Shown: positions 46,322-58,244 of the stretch, one piece after another | How the letters are laid out: every line of letters starts with the position of its first letter | Numbering within the stretch: the first letter of the stretch is position 1 | From: Ovis canadensis | Lineage: Eukaryota > Chordata > Mammalia > Artiodactyla > Bovidae | DNA length: 64,000 bases | NCBI RefSeq assembly: GCF_042477335.2 | Contig: NC_091245.1 | Span: 28,964,501-29,028,500, forward strand | Direction of reading: 5' to 3' | The notes under the pieces: generated by a model | The model's database searches: none | What the model was told of the DNA's origin: nothing | The model's input: the letters and a program-made list of their open reading frames with translations, nothing else | Program-made: the position numbers and the translations under genes

Positions 46322-46859
46322 ACTGAATAATAAAATTCCAGGTAGCTGAAGGTCGCCACTTTTAAAAGTGTCAAAGGCTTATTATAATAATTTTGTTACA
46401 AATTATCCTAAAACACCTTACACATTTTACATCTCTGCTTTCTTAAACCATGTAGCTGCCACCAACTGAACCATCTCATGTATATTTTACTATTCAGACT
46501 TTCTCTCGGTGCTAGGGAGGCTGTCATCTCTAACTAAGTGGCTCTGAATTTTTTCAAACACCAAGTCTTCTCTCATGATTTTCTTTTGATTTTTATTCTC
46601 ATGATTCCCCTCTCCCGCAGGCACTGTACTTCTCTTACTGTTGTTAGTACTCAACTCTAATAGTAGTCTTCCTCTCAAATTTTAATGTTATTGGTTGGAA
46701 AGTCAGTAAATCAAACTTGTCTAAATTAAGAGTAAAATGAAGGTCTCCAATGTGTAACTGGTTGGTCTGTGTTAGTTTTCACACCTCCAGTGTTTACTTC
46801 ATTTATACCTGGTTCTCAGAGGTGAAGCTCTGGGGAATGAATAAACCAGGTATTAATAG

Positions 46860-47166
46860 GGGCTTCCCTGATAGCTCAGTTGGTAAAGAATTCACCTGCA
46901 ATTCTGGTTTGATTCCTGGGTCGGGAAGCTCCACTGCAGAAGGGATAGGCTACCCACTGCAGTATTCTTGGGCTTCCCTTGGGGCTCAGCTGGTAAAGAA
47001 TCCACCTGCAATGCGGGAGACCTGGGTTCAATCCCTGGGTTGGGAAGATGCCCTGGAGAAGGGAAAGGCTACCCACTCCAGAATACTGGCCTGGAGAATT
47101 CCATGGACTGTATAGTCCATGGGGTTGCAAAGAGTCAAACAAGAATGAGCGACTTTCACTTTCATA
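46860..47166 (+). mobile_element. Dimeric Bov-tA SINE
   Basis: Two heads ('ggcttccctgatagctcagt', 'gggcttcccttggggctcag') and a body ending 'atgagcgactttcactttca'. Confidence 0.93.
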
Positions 47167-47849
47167 CAATAATAATAGTTGTTGTCACAATAATATATAA
47201 TGTATGTGGGCTTTACATATGTATGATCCTATTTTATCTCTATTAACAGCAAATGAAATAAAATGGGACGAATAATATACCCTTTTCATGGCAGGAAAAC
47301 AGTATCAGAATGGTTTTCAGAGGTTTGTATATAGAATTCTAGGGTCTGAAAGATTTAGAGTCTAATATCTGGTTCTACAACTTACTACCTGCGTAAGTTA
47401 CTACCTGGAAGTTACTTAAATCAACAGATGACTTGTCCACAACTACAACAGACAGTAGTGTAATCAGACATATATCCAAATGTTTTAATTCCAAATCTAA
47501 TGCTTCTGCTATTACCATTTGGTCTAATATTTGCACAAAATAGTCTTTACTGGCCTCATCAATTTTAGTATATATATAATATATGGCTCTACTCAGAGAA
47601 AAGAAACTAAGGCAGAGTTTCATTCTTACAGTTTTTTTTAATAATCATCTACTTTTCTTATGGAAGAAATCTATTTTCCCCTTTTCTTCCTGTTCTGGTT
47701 GTATCATCAATATACATCAATCATCATATGTATTTCATTATCTGAATTCACTGAGAATTTCTAAGAGTACCTTACATCTTCTACCTTACATTTATACCTT
47801 AAACCTTACAGTTTACATCTTGGAGGGAGTCTAGTGCTGTATAGGGTAA

Positions 47850-48035
47850 GAAGTTGGAATCTTAAGAGCAAGAAAGACCTAATTTCAGGTTTATGTTCTA
47901 ACACTGACTTGACGGTGCTATCAGGCATGTTCTTAAGCTCTCTGAGTCTCAGTTTCTATATTATACAATTATGATAATCTCTATGCCTCACAGGCTCTTT
48001 GAGAAGAATAAATGAAAAGTGTTAAGTGTATTGTC
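47850..48035 (+). repeat. MIR SINE relic
   Basis: 'gttcttaagctctctgagtc' then 'tcagtttctatattatacaa' and 'gcctcacaggctctttgaga' are sense MIR landmarks. Confidence 0.7.
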
Positions 48036-48039
48036 TAGA

Positions 48040-48250
48040 ATAGCACTGTCCAAAAGAACTTTCTGCAATGATGGAAATGTTTTATACCTAAGCTGTCCAG
48101 TACAGTAGCCAGTAGCCATGTGTAGTTATTGAGGACTTGAAAGGTGGCCAATGTAACTGACAGATTGGATTTTCAATTTTATTTAACTTAATTTAAATTT
48201 AAATAGCAACACATGGCTATCATATTAGAGACTGCAGATCTAGAAAGCAC
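48040..48250 (+). mobile_element. hAT-Charlie-type DNA-transposon relic
   Basis: 'gcactgtccaaaagaacttt', 'ctgtccagtacagtagccag' and an AT-rich right end. Same family as the split element at 3.1-3.5 kb but uninterrupted. Confidence 0.62.
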
Positions 48251-49126
48251 TCAATGAATGTTTTTTTTTTCTGGTTCGTTTTTAAACAAATGAATAAACT
48301 TCCTAAGGACAGAGGGTTATCTACAGCTTTTCTGTATTCCCACACAGAACCAAAGTGTTCCATAAACTTGCTGCTGTGGCTCCCTTAGGTATGTATATAG
48401 TATGTTTTATGTATTTGCCTTACGGAAGTAAAAGGAAATACACTACTGTTTCTAAAAGCAGCTAGTTTGAAGAAATTCTAAACTATTAATTGCATACAGA
48501 AAAAAACAGAGCAATCTCATATTTTAAAGTTTATTTACAATTATGATAAATGTAATTTAGTTAGTAAACTAGTATCCCTTACACTGCCTAGCTAGATTAT
48601 TTCATGAAAAGAAAGCAGTAAACATCAATGAAACTAAATATACACAGGCTTGGCATTTGTGGTTTTCTTTCTGGTTCCGTTTCTGAAGGTGTTATGATCT
48701 GTTGCTGTTTTTCCAGCATGATTCACAAAGCACCAAGAACTCATCTATGGAATACTCTGCTCACCCCAAGCCTTGGTTTGCTAACCAAGACGTAATAACA
48801 GAATTATTTTTAATATGCTTTTTTGGAGAGTATTCATTTTGCCTTTTTTCTCCCTTAAGGTCATTTTAGGAATATAAGAAAACAATATATAATTACATTT
48901 GCTGCTTTTTTAACTTTCTATCCTTTTTTATCCATCTGAAAGAAGGTCCCAAAGCTTATACAATAGGCCAATTTTTAAAATGCAAATATTAAATCTAAAT
49001 CTAAGCTGTTACTTCCCAGTAGGAATCAAGAAGGTCCCAAAAAAACCACTTTCAATTTACGAGCCTTAATTCTCATGCCTGTTTCTCAGGGGAACTCTTG
49101 AAAGTGAGCAGAAGAGGTAAACTTAC

Positions 49127-49287
49127 TTCAGATGGTCACCAAATGTAGTGGTTATCCTATAGATGGCTGTTTTCAGAGATGCTCTAAACGCAAATCTTAA
49201 CGTTTTATAGGAAGTGTCCACCAGGCTTCCTGAAATCCGAGGTGGCTTACTGGAAACATGAGGAAGCTTGAAGTACTTATCAACTGA
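49127..49287 (-). CDS. NDC1: NDC1 penultimate coding exon
   Basis: It encodes 53 whole codons plus two bases, equivalent to human NDC1 residues 601-653, part of the helical C-terminal region that faces the pore or cytoplasm. Readable peptides are [40 protein letters not shown] and [13 protein letters not shown]. The acceptor (TATAG, ending 49288) and donor (AA|GTAAGT, exon end 49127) are canonical. It enters in phase 0 from the upstream exon ending LQE and leaves in phase 2. Compared with human from memory there are conservative changes such as A to S at the first residue, A to V in the PHxSS motif and E to D near the end. Confidence 0.97.
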
Positions 49288-49850
49288 CTATATCAAGAAA
49301 AAAAGGAAACACATTAGTTCAGACTATCAAAAAAGCCAACTCAGTGCAAGGCTTAAAGAGATTTCATTTCATATAGACAGATACAGAGATAACACATAGA
49401 CATATAATGAAGTATTTATTTTGGATCACAGTCAAACGGTTTGAAAACCAGTGCAGTCAAGGTTCTGCCACTTCAGCAGTTACCAGGGAAAAGTCTACAT
49501 CCATCCTCTCAAAAGCAGTTATATACTTTTACAGCCTTGAAAATTCAAAAGTGGGAAGTGAAACACAGATGTCCTACTCTGCTTACAATGCATGACAGGT
49601 AAGAATACCTTTATTATGAATCTCAGTCCAAAAAAAGATCAAACTTTATACTTTACATAAGTAAGGTTATTTACAAAACTAGCTTATCTTCCTTTTCAAT
49701 TCTAGATGATTAAGCATCTAATGTGCAAGAATAGGTAGGAAGAGAGAACTCACAAGTGAAACTGATTTTATTTACATACTTGACAATGTAAGAAAAAGAT
49801 TTAAGTGTAACTTTTAAAAGCCAAAGGTAAATATTATAATTTTAAATACT

Positions 49851-49980
49851 GGGAAGCCCAAGAATATTGGTGTGGGTAGCCTAATTCCTTCTCCAGCAGA
49901 TCTTCCTGACCCAGGAATCAAACCAGGGTCTTCTGCATTGCAGGTGGATTCTTTACCAACTGAGCTATCAGGGAAGCCCC
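49851..49980 (-). mobile_element. Bov-tA SINE, tRNA-head dimer remnant
   Basis: A full reversed head ('ctgacccaggaatcaaacca' to 'gctatcagggaagcccc') preceded by the last bases of a second head ('gggaagcccaagaat'). The Bov-A body is absent. Confidence 0.85.
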
Positions 49981-52647
49981 TTTAAATGCTATAACTATAT
50001 TAAGAGAAGGGAGAAGAGAAGATTGAGAAGAATAACTGTGTTAATCTAATGCAGCAAGTATTACAATGTCTAAGGTGACAAGAAGCAATAGCAGAAGCCT
50101 ATTATTTATAGTTATGGATGTAAGCGCCAAAAAAGTACCTAAGACTCCAGGTAAAATGATTTCTGCCATCATGTTTTTAATTTCAAGAGTTCTTTTACGT
50201 CAACTAAATGATCCTTTTTATTTCAACATCCTATTTTTGTTTCCAGGATGCAATACCCTATTTTATTTCTGAGCGTTTTTGTGGTTTTTTGTTATATTTG
50301 GGGGTTTATTTTTGCTTTAGAGTTTCTTTTCCCTCTGTACTCCACTTGGTCTCTATCATCTGTATTGAAGACTTCCCTTGGCTCATGACTGAGAATAGGG
50401 CCTTCTAAAGAGCTGGACCAAAATCTCTAAGTACTAGAAATGACTGATAACAGCTTTGAGTACATGATTGGGGATTACCGCCAATAGGCTTCACAACAGG
50501 TGATCTGTATGGACTTCTGGGGGGTGGGGGGTGCAGAGGGGTGTGCAGGGCAGGGAGGGTGAGTGCCCAACTCAGTAACTTTAGGTCTTTCTTCTTGGTT
50601 TGATCAGAGTTCCCAAAGAAGAACCTTCCAGTACCCTCTCTGGAAGGCCTAGTTCAGGGAAGCTGAGCAGGTAACAGAGCTATCGAGCACACCCTAAACT
50701 TCTAGTAGAGTGCCTACAACTATGAACTCTCCCAGTCCAGACAGCCAGTGCTACACTCTCTCTAAAGGATGAAACTTAACTTCTGGAATGAGGGAGAAGC
50801 ACCTCGGAGAATCTAGAGCTCCAGCTGGGTTTCAACAGTGCTCACACAGCCTCCTTGTTTAGGCGTCTGTCCCTCAGGCCTTGGCCCCCAGAGGTGCTCA
50901 CCCCACTGCCACCTTCGCACTGCCTCTGACTCTGCTAAGTTAGCTTCTCAACTGTCTGCTCTCCAGCTTAGAGAGAGAACTTTGTTGCTGTTGTCTCCTC
51001 TCCTATTTACGGATTCATGTCTTTTTAAAAGTACTTTCACCATAGTTTAGCAGAGTTTAGGGGAAGGAACAAGATCTGATGCATGTGTTCAGTCTGTCAC
51101 AACAACTGCAAGTCCAACCATTTATTCTTTCAACAGAAACTTGTAAGAGGAATGCCTGAGACTGGGGCACGCTTTTAGGATACTTTTAGGCAGTATGGAA
51201 GATAGTATTCAGTGACGTACTTAAGTAACAGTAAGTAACACTGAATCACAATGGAAATATTACTTCCTTTTCAATTTTCTTATAAACCTAATTAACTCTC
51301 AGTATACCAGCAAAATAGTCACCATCATTTTCACCTGGATTCGGTGGACCCTCTTTATAGTCTTTTTACAAAAAATTTACAGAAATAACAAAAACAGGAT
51401 AATGTAAAATAACTTTAAAGCAATATAAATAATATTATAAACATAGTTTCCAGGTTTCGAAGATATAAACATCTGAAGTATGAAATGTGTTTTGAATGCA
51501 ACTACCTACTTATCAGCTATTATGAACAAACCTGGAACATATCCATCCTATAATACTGATTTCAAATTGAAGACATATCTCCAACAGACTCTAGCTTATC
51601 ATTATTTCTGGTTCTTTTTCTTGCATCTGCACCATCAAAACTCAATACTTCAAAAAACTTTTGACAGTTCATAATTTTGTTACAAAGTTCAGCCATTTTT
51701 TTGTACCCAACTATACAAAACATTTTCATTCTTAGGTTTATAAAGATGAACTGAAATGCAATCACATATAAAATTATTTTATACATGTGATTTTTTCTCA
51801 TTTCAACATCAACTATTTCCTTCCAGTCACTTTTGAATACACCTTTGTATACCTTCAGCATGCATCCATTTAAGAATCATATAAATTTCTAGAGTGCTGT
51901 GTCTCTGCATGCATCATCTGATTTATCTAAATAATTATTTAACATATGGGCAATTTTCTCCTTTTTACTATCATCAGTGGAAAATCTTTCAAATCTGAAT
52001 TAGCAACTGTATTCATTGAAAGCTTAAAAAAAAACTACAAAGATGTTTGTTCAGACTATTTATATACCTTTTCTTGAAAGATGATGCAATACTATATGAT
52101 TTCATCATCCTTCTGTTTTCTTACTGGTCTTTTTACCACAATTGGAATAACTGATGAGTAATGATGAAATAATTCCTAGGATGATCAAATAGCAAACTGT
52201 TTCAAGACACTGGAAATGGAAAATCACTAGGATTCCATAATACATCTCAGATTTTAAAAGGGTTGAAAGGGTAATTGTAAAGGAATGAATTTTGTTTTCT
52301 CTTTGTTCTTTAAAAGAACTCTAAGAAAGAATAAAAGTGATAAAATATCAATCCTTACAAATAATTGGAATAGCTCAAAAAAATAAATGCCAAAACTTAA
52401 ATTGGGTCCAACAGACCCTAATGTATAAAAGTTACACTGGGGAAGAAAGTCTCAGTATGGAGGTGATATGTCTTTAACACATTTCTAATCCTCTCTAATT
52501 TCCCTTCACAACAAAAGGACAAGAAGGCTTCAGGTTCAGGGACTTCAGCAAAAAAGAATTATTTAAAATTACTCTCTTTTCTCTTTCATTGTCTTCTCCT
52601 CGATACTGAAATCCAAAAAGCCCTGATCGGACAATAAAACCTAACCT

Positions 52648-53812
52648 AAGGCAGAGGAACCAGAGATCAAATTGTCAACATCCGCTGGATCATGGAAAAA
52701 GAGAGTTTCAGAAAAGCATCCATTTCTGCTTTATTGACTATGCCAAAGCCTTTGACTGTGTGGATCACAAGAAACTGTGGAAAATTCTGAAAGAGATGGG
52801 AATACCAGACCATCTGACCTGCCTCTTGAGCAATCTGTATGCATGTCAGGAAGCAACAGTTAGAACTGAACATGGAACAACAGACTGGTTTCAAATAGGA
52901 AAAGGAGTACGTCAAGGCTGTATATTGTCACTCTGCTTATTTAACTTCTATGCAGAGTACATCATGAGAAATGCTGGACTGGAAGAAACACAAGCTGGAA
53001 TCAAGATTGCTGGGAGAAATATCAATAATCTCAGATATGCAGATGACACCACCCTTATGGCAGAAAGTGAAGAGGAACTAAAAAGCCTCTTGATGAAAGT
53101 GAAAGAGGAGAGTGAAAAAGTTGGCTTAAAGCTCAACATTCAGAAAACGAAGATCATGGCATCCGGTCCCATCACTTAATGGGAAATAGATGGGGAAACA
53201 GTGTCAGACTTTATTTTGGGGGGCTCCAAAATCACTGCAGATGGTGACTGAAGCCATGAAATTAAAAGACACTTACTCCTTGGAAGAAAAGTTATGACCA
53301 ACCTAGACAGCATATTCAAAAGCAGAGACATTACTTTGCCGACTGAGGTCTGTCTAGTCAAGGCTATGGTTTTTCCTGTGGCCATGTATGGATGTGAGAG
53401 TTGGACTGTGAAGAAGGCTGAGCGCTGAAGAATTTATGCTTTTGAACTATGGTGTTGGAGAAGACTTTTGAGAGTCCCTTGGACTGCAAGGAGATCCAAC
53501 CAATCCATTCTGAAGATCAGCCCTGGGATTTCTTTGGAAGGAATGACGCTAAAGCTGAAACTCCAGTACTTTGGCCACCTCATGTGAACAGTTGACGCAT
53601 TGGAAAAGACTCCGATGCTGGGAGGGATTGGGGGCAGGAGGAGAAGGGGATGACAGAGGATGAGATGGCTGGATGCCATCACTGACTTGATGGACGTGAG
53701 TCTGAGTGAACTCCGGGAGTTGGTGATGGACAAGGAGGCCTGGCATGCTGCGATTCATAGGGTCACAAAGAGTCGGACACAACTGAGCGACTGAACCGAA
53801 CTGAACTGAAGC
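52648..53812 (+). mobile_element. BovB LINE fragment with decayed reverse-transcriptase ORF
   Basis: The longest BovB piece (about 1.16 kb, 5'-truncated). A 139-codon open stretch at 52760-53179 carries RT features: FQIGKGVRQGCILS and the catalytic LRYADDT box at about 53033-53050. It is dead: a small deletion near 52700-52708 shifts the frame, TAA closes it at 53177-53179, and a CGA-to-TGA change gives a further stop near 53427. The 3' end is 'cacaactgagcgactgaacc' followed by the ACTGAA-rich terminus. Confidence 0.95.
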
Positions 53813-54812
53813 TGACATAGGTTATTTATATTCTATATTCCACTTGCTATGAATATTCAGATATTTCACTGCAGAAAAGCATTACTGTATCTGATTAAGG
53901 GGCTTCTACCTCAGATAGCAATAGCAGTGTTACATAATGTAGACTGTGTATACCATGTAACACTTTGAAAAATCTTAAAATATCTAAATTTTGAAACAAT
54001 TTGAGGGTTTGAGATAAGGAATGGTAGACCTATATCTATTCATAGCAAGTCAAACTAGCTTTCCTTTTACAACAGTGATACTGTTTCCTTTTAAATAAAT
54101 TTAACTTAAAATACTAAGTAAATAATAGTTCATTTAGGTGGTATATAAATGTGACTAAAATTATGACAACAGTGTATGCTAATCAACAGTTAAAGCAAAA
54201 ACTATGATGGTAGTATATGAATAACTTGAACCTAGAGAATACTGGTTTATAGTATTTAATGATATGCCCCATGGTTACCAGAACTGAAGTATCCACTTAA
54301 TCAGCTATGAGATTAAACAAGTACCTATCGAGCACTCATTTTATGCATTGGTTCCTGCCCTTAAGACTCAGATCACACAACTGGAATCTCAAATATCTAG
54401 TTAAGAATTATCCCAAACAATGAAAAGAGTAAGTGGTGAGTAGAACACACCACTGAACAATATAAATATACTCTGGGAAAAATAAATTCTATGAAGGCCT
54501 CACTTTGGCCCTAAAAGAAGCCTAAAGAGGGGCTGTACTGTGGAAACAGGCACTTTTTGCCCATTTATATTTATACGCAGTAGCATATGTACAATGGCCA
54601 CATAAACAGAAAACTCCAGTTGCTCCTTCCTGATTATTTATCTATCAACATCATTAATAAAAGTCTGCCATGCAGAGACTTGAAAGTCCCTGGTCTCAAG
54701 GATCCTACTTATAACCTAGTTAAAAAGAGTTCTGCTCCACTAAAGCCAGAATCCCAAACAAATGTTAAGGATAAGAGTGGACTCTGTTACTGGAAATCAT
54801 GACTATAGATCA

Positions 54813-55024
54813 GAGTTTCTCAAACTGAGCACTGCTGACATTCTGGACTGGGCGGTTCTTTCCTGTGGGGCGTGACCTGTGCAGTGTAGGCTGTTCAGCA
54901 GCATCCCTGGCCTCTACACAACATATGCAGCAGCATCCCCCACTGTGACAATCAAACTGTTTGCAGACATTACCAAATACCTCCTGTGGAACAAAATCAT
55001 CCCTGGTTGAGAACCATTGCTACA
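54813..55024 (-). mobile_element. MER20-type hAT DNA transposon
   Basis: 'agagtttctcaaactgagca', 'cagcagcatccctggcctct' and 'atccctggttgagaaccatt' in order, with terminal inverted repeats visible. About full length. The strand label follows the usual consensus and is tentative. Confidence 0.75.
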
Positions 55025-55049
55025 GAATAATAACAATATCAGATGATGA

Positions 55050-55385
55050 TAATGATAGCTAAATTTATTGATTGCAGTTATTCTGTGTCAGGAACTCGGT
55101 TAATTGTGATATATATATAATCTCATTTAAATAATAATTTGCTAACAAAGCCATGTCTGATAACCACTTATTTCATTTAATTATTTATAACAATAGTATA
55201 TGCTATTTATTGCATATATTATACTTGCCAAGAACCATTTTAAACTCTTCACAGATATTATTTCTAACCCTCATAATATTCCTGCAAGATACTATTTTCA
55301 TTTTATAAATGAAGATACTGATCTCAGAAAACTTTAATAAACTGCTCTAGTCACTCACAGAGCAGTGGAGCCTTGGGCATCTGTC
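55050..55385 (-). repeat. MIR SINE relic (antisense), expanded
   Basis: 'gtgtcaggaactcggttaat', 'cattttataaatgaagatac' and 'gctctagtcactcacagagc' are reversed MIR-type words. An AT-rich duplication-like stretch lies in the middle. Confidence 0.5.
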
Positions 55386-55550
55386 TGACACTGTCACCCA
55401 GACTACTTGCTTACAGTATTGACAGCAGTACTTTCTTTTTAATTTTTAAAAATCTTTTCTCCTGTACAAGAATTCTGTCATACAGCATGGTAATAGTGAC
55501 AACAAAGCAATAAGAGCTAACTCACATTTGCTGAGCGCTTAACATAAGCT

Positions 55551-55768
55551 AGCTTCCCAGGTGGCACAGTGGTAAAGAATCTGCCTGCAATGCAGAAGAC
55601 ATGGGTTCAATCCCTGGGTCGGGAAGATCCCCGGGAGAAGGAAATTGCAACCCACTCCAGTATTTTTGCCTGGGAAATCCTACGGACAGAGAAGCCTGGA
55701 GGGCTTCAGTCCATGTGGTCGCAAAGGTCGGACACAGCTTAGTGACTACAACCACCACAACAATAACA
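55551..55768 (+). mobile_element. Bov-tA SINE
   Basis: 'agcttcccaggtggcacagt', 'ggttcaatccctgggtcggg' and the end 'ggtcggacacagcttagtga'. Confidence 0.93.
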
Positions 55769-55904
55769 TGGGCTAGGCACCCTGAGTGCTTTAGTGTGAG
55801 CCAGGGTTTAAACACAGGTGGCTCTGCCCCTAGGTCTCACACTTCGGCTCTTGTAACCTGCTACAGTCGATATTAAGAAAGAAGTTAAGAAATACATGTT
55901 CTGC

Positions 55905-56020
55905 CAAGCCCTCGCAGAAGTGATCTGATATGGTAGAAAGCAAAGAACTTGGGGTGTAATAGCCTGGTTTACAAATTTACCCGACCATTCATTGAGCATG
56001 ATCTTGAGTAAGTCATACCA
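55905..56020 (+). repeat. MIR SINE relic, cut off on its right side
   Basis: 'tagcctggtttacaaattta' then 'gatcttgagtaagtcatac' is the sense MIR order. The expected continuation is missing, as if the next element had been inserted here. Confidence 0.5.
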
Positions 56021-56024
56021 ACAG

Positions 56025-56632
56025 ATACAGATATAGTCTTTTCGAGAGATTCAATCATGCAAAATAAGCTTTATTCTATCTTTATGGGATTTTTACAAAA
56101 ATTAAAGAAAGAACATTTCTTTTGGATTCTACAGAAATAAATCATAAAAGCTGAAAATATATAAATTATATGTATAAATATAGTATACAAAAATAAATAC
56201 GGAAGTAAAAAATATGACTCTAGAGAAACAGAAAAAGTGTGCCTTGCAGAAGAATCCCGGGCAAGGGCCCGCGTGACTTTGGAAGAATCCCGGGCAAGGG
56301 CCCGCGTGACTTTGGAAGAATCCCGGGCAAGGGCCCGCGTGACTTTGGAAGAATCCCGGGCAAGGGCCCGCGTGACTTTGGAAGAATCCCGGGCAAGGGC
56401 CCGCGTGACTTTGGAAGAATCCCGGGCAAGGGCCCGCGTGACTTTGGAAGAACGCTGGGCAAGGGCCCGTGTGACTTTGGAAGAACGCTGGTCAAGGGTC
56501 TCTGGACCTTCAAACTCAAGAGTTCTGGCCCTCAAGAACGTTGCTCTCCTCTTCGTTCTTCCGTCTAACTTCTGTGTCACTTCCTACTTCCGTGTCACTT
56601 CCCATGAAAGGGAAGCCTTTCATGACTTCACA
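56025..56632 (-). other. Unclassified inserted element with LTR-like features
   Basis: A block of about 600 bases lies between an interrupted MIR and an L2 3' end. Read on the minus strand it starts TGTGAAGTCATGAAAGG, has a short GGAAGTGACAC direct repeat, passes through the 33-bp minisatellite, and ends with an AT-rich part holding AATAAAGC (about 56078-56085). That order recalls a solo LTR with repeats in U3. I could not find a matching target-site duplication or a primer-binding site, so the class remains open. Confidence 0.35.
56252..56515. repeat. 33-bp GC-rich minisatellite, 8 units
   Basis: Units begin GAA at 56252, 56285, 56318, 56351, 56384, 56417, 56450 and 56483. The first six are identical, each with CCCGGG, GGGCCC and CGCG. 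Unit 7 has a few changes (gaacgctgggc) and unit 8 decays into flanking DNA. The period is a multiple of three, so stop-free frames of 100-170 codons appear on both strands. They start with GTG, not ATG, and are not genes. Confidence 0.97.
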
Positions 56633-56682
56633 CCCTTCCCTTTAATCTCCTATTCACAAGGCTAGTTAGACTTGCCTGTTTT

Positions 56683-56930
56683 CTGTGCTTTAATCACCCT
56701 GCACTTCTGTACATTGTGGCACTTATAGTTACACTTACTTGTATGATCTCCTGTTTTACTTTCTGTTACTTATTTGTATGACTTTCTCTTTGAGGTTACA
56801 AAGTGTTGGACATGTCTGAGCAACTACCTTCAAGCTCCTGGAGGGCAGGAACCATGCTTGTCTTTCCTTATTCTGTATCTCAGCACACGCTGAACTGTTT
56901 GATAATTGATATTTATTGAATATATGAATA
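56683..56930 (+). repeat. L2 LINE 3' end
   Basis: 'gtggcacttatagttacact', 'caagctcctggagggcagga' and 'gatatttattgaatatatga' mark the L2 terminus. Confidence 0.7.
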
Positions 56931-57752
56931 GTATAAAGGTCAACTTCAAATTTCCAAGTATATCGAAATTTGGCCTTCAGGTGATAAGGCAAAAAATATA
57001 ATAGATAGAGCTGATATCCTATATCAAGGTGACAGTGACTCTTCAAAGACTAGAAGGCTTTCTGAAAAGTTTAAAACATACTTTCAAAAATGAAAAAGTG
57101 GTTGATTGTTAAACAATGTGACTGTACTTAACGACACAGAACTATACACAAAAAGACAGCTAAAATGTTAAGTGTATTTTAAATTTTATATGTGTATTTT
57201 AACACAATTTTAAAAAATTTTTTTAATTAAACAAACCACTCTACCATTTTGGTCCCCAACCTTTCACATATAAGGATCCTTTTTAAAGACTATATATATA
57301 CACACACACACTTAGATAGATAGCTATGTAGTGGAATTCCATGGGACAGTAACTGTTCCATCCACTAATGTACGAAATAATTCCATGAACTCAATAATGC
57401 TTTTAAATGACTATGTATTTCAATTAACCAAAACAGTATATAGAAACCTCTAGAAAACAGCTGTAACTATGCCAGACAAACATTAATTATTCAGATGACA
57501 GCAGTACATGTATGGATCCATGAACCCATTGTAGTATTTGGATCTCCCAGGATGGCTTGGCCCACTATTATTAGGAACAACTGTCCTAGGATAGCCATCC
57601 GTCCACTCCTTGCCCTCTGAATGGTTTGAAGAATGAAAGGCTCCCCCTTTTCTTTCATATTTTGTCTTTAATGATTCAGTAAAATGGCTGAAGTGATTGA
57701 CAATGAAAAGTAAAGCAAAAGAACAAAATAGTTCCATAAATTGTTCCTTGTG

Positions 57753-57957
57753 TTTGTGTGTGTGCTCAGCTGCGTCCAACTCTTTCCAACCCCATGGACT
57801 GTAGCCCACCTGGCTCCTCTGTCCATGGAATTTTCCAGGCAAGAATACTGGAGCGGGTTGCCACCTGCCACTCCAGGGGATCTTCCCGACCCAGGGATCA
57901 AACCTAACTCCTCCAATGCAGGCAGATCCTTTATCACTGAGTCAACTGGGAAGCCCC
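57753..57957 (-). mobile_element. Bov-tA SINE
   Basis: 'gtgtgtgtgctcagctgcgt' to 'gtcaactgggaagcccc'; complete in reverse. Confidence 0.93.
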
Positions 57958-58244
57958 ACACACAACTGTTCCTTAGTAAATCCAGAAGCCTGTGTTTAAT
58001 AACTTACCTTAAATTACAGAGATATTTAGAACTTATTTTTGTTATTAAAAGCAAGGATCCCTTCTACATCAAAGAATATAAAGCCAAAAACATACAACAG
58101 GACTCATGAGTCACATGACATCCCTGTCTTACAAAATGAAGGGGCTTGTGACTATTATAATTAATTCACATCAGAACTATCATTTAATTCAGGCCCCAGA
58201 ACAGAAGCCTTCACCCATCAAACCAACCATGAAGCTCTCCAGCA

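Larger units (their letters stand above)
45525..49126 (-). other. NDC1: NDC1 last intron
   Basis: A 3.6-kb intron bounded by GTAAGT (49126 downwards) and TTTAG (ending 45525). It contains a Bov-A2, a dimeric Bov-tA, a MIR and a hAT relic. Otherwise it is AT-rich unique DNA with no further exon. Confidence 0.95.

Noticed and set aside
52760..53179. BovB reverse-transcriptase frame as a functional gene
   Set aside because: 5'-truncated, frameshifted upstream and closed by stop codons compared with the family; a relic.
56252..56515. CRISPR-like regular repeats
   Set aside because: The units are contiguous with no unique spacers, and the genome is mammalian.
56071..56580. 169-codon minus-strand frame with an 11-residue repeated peptide
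   Set aside because: The repeat arises because the minisatellite period is 33 bases. The frame begins with GTG, has no upstream ATG or splice support, and equally open frames exist on the other strand.
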